From Sphagnum compactum (taxonomy: Eukaryota; Bryophyta; Sphagnopsida; Sphagnales): a stretch of 64,000 nt of DNA. A model generated the notes under the pieces. That model ran no database searches, was not told the DNA's origin, and worked only from the letters and a program-made list of their open reading frames with translations. Where the stretch lies: positions 30,246,213 to 30,310,212 of the forward strand of contig OZ234493.1 in the NCBI GenBank assembly GCA_965153455.1. Reading direction: 5' to 3'. The number at the start of each line of letters is the position of its first letter. Positions within the stretch are counted from its first letter, which is position 1. This document shows, in pieces, positions 60,130-64,000 of the stretch. The position numbers and the translations under genes are program-made.

Positions 60130-60749
60130 ACCTTCGTCAAAAAAAGGAACTGGAACCAAACCAGAACTGGTCCCATGAGAGACGTTAGAAATCAGAACCA
60201 CGAGTTCCTCCTAGAACCCAGGAACCTATGTTGCAAGAGTTGTTGCATATCGAACAATTTTGTCATTGAAAATTCAATAAAACCAAAACAAACAATTGTA
60301 GGTAATTGTGAGAGGGGGGGCCACTTTTGGTATTGTTTGAAAGTGCGGAAGGATTTTATGTAGGTAACTTTGTGAAGTGCAAGAGATATTTGAGTAATCT
60401 TTGTAATTGGAAACTCAATATGTATTCAAATTTCAAATTCAATTAGTTGGTCACTAAGTTCACACTCGGGCCAATGGCACAAGCAACACTGGATCTCTTG
60501 ATGATGGCTAAATCATTTCAAGACTGCCTCTTACAATCATCTTTTATACATACCTCATAAGCAGAGTTGCAAGAAAGATGTTGTATTTATGTCTCTATCA
60601 AAGCATTATAAAAATACCCAATTGATCAAAATTTGGCACCTGGCCCTTTGCTACCTACCTCAAACATCATATGTACTGCCTAATGCTCAAATATGCCAAA
60701 AGAATTGTAGCACTGTTTCCAAACCAGGTGCAAATTGACATGTTACATA
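60130..60749 (-). other. downstream flank of the metallophosphoesterase gene
   Basis: Expected to contain its 3' untranslated region on the minus strand. No clear polyadenylation signal could be chosen with confidence. Confidence 0.4.
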
Positions 60750-63700
60750 CTAGAGTGTAGTCCAATCAATCATCAGTAGCATCACATAAAGACTGATGTT
60801 GAGCCCTGCTAAACTGACAATAGGGGCCAAAATCTGTATGATCTTCACTGATAAAGGATGGGCCTTCCGGCTAACAGAGCGCAAAATAGTACTTGGGGAT
60901 GGTGATAACCTGTTTGTGTCCATGGGTAGCTTCAGAATTGTATCCACATGCAGTTCATGACCTGTTCTTCTTGCCACTGTGCCCCTGCATGAAATAAAGG
61001 TCTCATTTTAAGACCCCTGCTAAAAATAAATTTAAAAAAAATAAAAATAAAACCGATGCTTTTTTTCCTAAAATGTAAGTACTCTCCACAACAATTTGAA
61101 GGTAATGGGCAATGAGTGCAGACAGAACCTTATGAGAGTTCACCCACAAAGTTTTAGACCATCGCCTTTGTCATGAATAACAGTGACAAGCTGCCATGAC
61201 TACCCACTGACTTTATTATGTCCCAACAGTGGGTGTATATATAAGTATATAATAATCAGCCCAAAATCTGGGCAACCCAAAATCTTCATCCTGAGTTTCA
61301 GTTGCATTCCCAGAAGCAACAGGAAGACTCGGTCATGATGTTGGCTAGCACTCAAGAGACATAGCTAATCAAACAAAAAACTCAATAGTATTGTCATTTA
61401 GCACAATACGGAAGAAGCTGCTGTTGACAATTTAATACAGAGGAAAATGGAAGACTTGAATTGGAAATCCTCAAACTGGAGCAAGAACTCTGCAAAAAAT
61501 TTCAACATGTGGACACAATAGAAAAGTATGGAACAATGATTTTTCTTACCGCGTGGCTGAGGTTTTACTAGATCCAATGGGAACTGCAGGAGTCTTGGGT
61601 CCCTTGTTGATTAGATGCATGCCACCCTCCGCATCCCACACCATCTCCCATTCTGCATCTTCATCTTTTGCTTTCAACCCAGAACCTGAGCGTATATTCA
61701 TCAGCATAGCTATGAACTTTTGGGTGCCATTAAGCAGTAGTCCTCTGGCTGGCCAAAGAAGGATGGCCAGAATTGTGATGATCAATAATATCCCATACCT
61801 GCACATCGAACAGGAGATTGATTGATATTGAAGCAGACAATATCCATTCAGCACCGCCTGTTGTAGCCTGGCCACATACTGCCCTGTCTCATCCAAGTTT
61901 GAAGATTGTGGTAAAACCCAATGAAAAATCAATTCTCTCTACTTGGGAAGGTGAAATACCAGATGTATACTGCAATCTGCACAGGAAGGAAGCACAGATG
62001 AGAGGCAACAACTGCCTCAGGAGAAGGAGAGTTTTGCGCATCATGTGCAATGGAAAGCAACATCATTGAAGGATACAAGTTGCCTTGTTGCCAACTGAAG
62101 CTTCCCACTGTGTACTACTCCCATCCCCAAACACACATATGACACAACTTTCATCTTGTATTTCACCAATTTGGATCCACTTCATGAACATGTCTCCACA
62201 GTAACACTTTGAAGGTAACCAGTATGTCAGTAAAAGAAAACAGGACACATATTAAGCACATCCATAACCTTGTGAGTGCCTCTCAAAAAGTTTCAGATGA
62301 TCACCCAAGGAGGAATATTGGCAGGATTACACAGACAAAAGAATCCTAGACTTAGTTTTCAATGAAACAAAAAGTGGTGAGTACCTCAGGAAATGATCCT
62401 TGTGTGGTCTCATGAACATGGTAGCACTGATCATGGTCATGTCCTGACAATACCATCACCTGTCCAGAGCCTACCAGAAAAATTATTGGATTGAAATGAC
62501 CATGGTTTTTTTAATCTGTGAAACAAATCAAAACAGAAGAAAAACTGCAACAGTTTTCTTGTCAGTTTGATTTGTACAGACTTACAGGTTTTATGGCATC
62601 TAGAAGCCTTGTAGATGATGGCTCTGTCAAGTAGTTCTGGTACCTGAGTTATGATCCAAGCACAAGATTAACATCAGGATGATTTTCTCCTGCCCAGCTT
62701 CATGTAAGAGAAGCCATATAATGATAACTGCCCAGCTAGACAGAAGAGATTAACCCCAAAACTGAGATTTTGAATGGTTGTCAATTGTCATCAACAAGCA
62801 ATGAGAGTAAGGATACAATTCCGGACTCACGAGATTTGGAATGGTTGAGATTGCATGCTTCGAACCCTCTGCACCCATCTCAAGCACAGAAAATTACTAA
62901 GGATTGTTCTGTCTAGAGGCCAGTAACTCTGAGATGATTGATGAAGGTTTTTGTAAAATTAGAAAAGCACAGGTGTCATGATGACCTGGTTGATCACAGG
63001 AGAAGCCCGGTTGGCCCCACATGGAGTGTCATCAGGTCGATATAGTGGAATATGTGTCACAAGCACCCTTGGCAAAGGATTCTTCTCTGCACAAACATTG
63101 CAAAGATAAGCAACTCTTAACTGAGACATGGAAACCCATAGTCTGGATAGCTGCCTGAAGACTCAATGACCACATTTCCCCAAGCTCCTGTTCCCCAAAG
63201 TAGAGAGAGAGAATTACCTTTGCTGATTTCTTGGATGAAGCTCCAAGAGCTGTTGGCTACATCTGCAACTGCTGCTGCAAAAGCCAGTTGAGCTGGTTGC
63301 TATATTAATCAGAGAGTTCTCTGGATCTAGACTTTGATACATAAACTTCTTGCCAAGTATTAGAGCATGTGAAAACAGTTTGAAGGAATATGGAAGCAAA
63401 AACTACCATCACTGGGAAAGCAATTAAACACAACCAGAGAAATGGGGCAGGCTTCACCATCAAGGACTTGAGCGTCAACAAAAACAAACTCAACACCTCC
63501 GATTTTGATTCTGTAGTCTAATCCACCAAACACCTGTTTGTAACGTGCCACCACCTACACACAGCCCTGAGTTCATCCTGTCAACATCTTGACCTGATTT
63601 TGCATCAACTCAAATGGTAGTACACAAGCACCTTCCATTATGGGTGACAAGAGAAAATCCTTAACCTCAGGAATTTGGGTTTGCACAGCTTCATAGCCCA

Positions 63701-64000
63701 GATCATGGTTGCCAGGGAGTGTATGCATTGGAATCTCTTTCCGACCTCTGTCCTTGATTGCTCCTTGTGATTGATCAAATATATGTCTAAAGCGCTCCAA
63801 GGACTCTTGCCATCTGCAGTTAGAAGCAAAAAGAAAATCAACACAGAAAAGCAACAAGTCAAGCCTGGATATTTCTTTTCAAAACAAAAGCAGAAGCTCC
63901 AGCAAAAAACGACCACGCACTCTTTTGGAGAGAGGAAAGGGCCACCATCAAACAAGTCACCCAAAAACACAATCTGTTCTGGCTCCAAGCCCAACACTGA
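60750..64000 (-). CDS. calcineurin-like metallophosphoesterase, PGAP5/MPPE1/CDC1 type (5' partial)
   Basis: Eleven exons join in frame to 436 codons and a TAG: 64000-63921, 63813-63666, 63554-63458, 63292-63218, 63086-62986, 62868-62831, 62643-62586, 62459-62385, 62114-61960, 61798-61550, 60984-60750. Catalytic motifs, in order: IVFLGDLFDGGPF, LPGNHDLGYEAV, VEFVFVDAQ, RVLVTHIPLYRPDDTPCG and VMVLSGHDHDQCYHVHE, the metal-binding set of the superfamily. Then YTVGSFSWQQGNLYPSM, a membrane span (YGILLIITILAILLWP), a conserved EWEMVWDAEGGMHL, and a second span (PIVSLAGLNISLYVMLLMID) at the C-terminus. Animal PGAP5 and yeast relatives remove ethanolamine phosphate from GPI anchors in the early secretory pathway; the plant role is inferred. 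The N-terminus, with a probable first membrane span, lies beyond the right edge. All introns are GT-AG. Confidence 0.92.
61090..61365. repeat. gene-associated dispersed repeat, copy 2 (in phosphoesterase intron)
   Basis: Lies in the last intron of the phosphoesterase gene and matches 22085-22400 in block order. A shorter related segment (ACTTTGAAGGTAA to CTCAAAAAGTTTCAGATGATC) occurs at about 62206-62305 in another intron of the same gene. Confidence 0.75.

Overview
The window is nuclear DNA of a land plant or close relative. Four host genes are recognisable, all with typical eukaryotic introns: a plant LCBK1-type sphingoid long-chain base kinase, a REF/SRPP-like protein, SEC61 gamma, and a PGAP5/CDC1-type metallophosphoesterase. 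Every splice site used for them keeps the reading frame. Bryophyte-grade hAT remnants and the style of the kinase hint at a non-seed plant, but the species cannot be fixed from this sequence. No bacterial, organellar, rRNA or CRISPR features were seen.

Layout. 0.4-4.4 kb: LCBK1-like kinase on the minus strand, cut at its 3' side by the window edge, with a probable leader or promoter up to about 6.2 kb. 6.2-21.5 kb: AT-rich, gene-free DNA with several minisatellites, a dispersed repeat family and an inverted pair of about 300-bp terminal-inverted-repeat elements. 22.4-25.9 kb: three-coding-exon REF/SRPP-like gene (minus) with a probable leader exon. 26.2-28.4 kb: a GC-richer island with a broken, unrecognised coding mosaic. 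29.97-32.23 kb: a complete pogo/Tigger-like DNA transposon with intact ends, TA target duplication and a spliced transposase carrying two TAG codons. 35.1-46.9 kb: a Helitron cluster. It holds two short Helitrons with textbook ends, then a 9.2-kb RepHel Helitron on the minus strand bracketed by two inverted copies of a third short element, then one more short copy. The large Helitron also carries exons resembling an ACT-domain STY-type protein kinase. 47-50 kb: AT-rich, with a long near-perfect hairpin. 50.6-51.8 kb: complete SEC61 gamma (plus). 53.5-58.8 kb: two halves of hAT transposase on opposite strands, and a degenerate tandem repeat. 59.6-60.1 kb: repeats, one shared with the 26-kb island. 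60.75-64.0 kb: metallophosphoesterase (minus), 3' complete, 5' cut by the window edge.

The host genes are unrelated housekeeping and lipid-linked functions (sphingolipid signalling, lipid-droplet-type protein, ER translocation, GPI or membrane phosphoesterase) and do not form an operon-like system. The most distinctive content is transposon biology: a plant pogo element with precise ends, and a nested Helitron array with head-to-head flanking copies and apparent gene capture. All three in-frame stops found in the pogo and Helitron proteins are explained by single C-to-T changes (CAG or CAA to TAG or TAA), consistent with decay by cytosine methylation.
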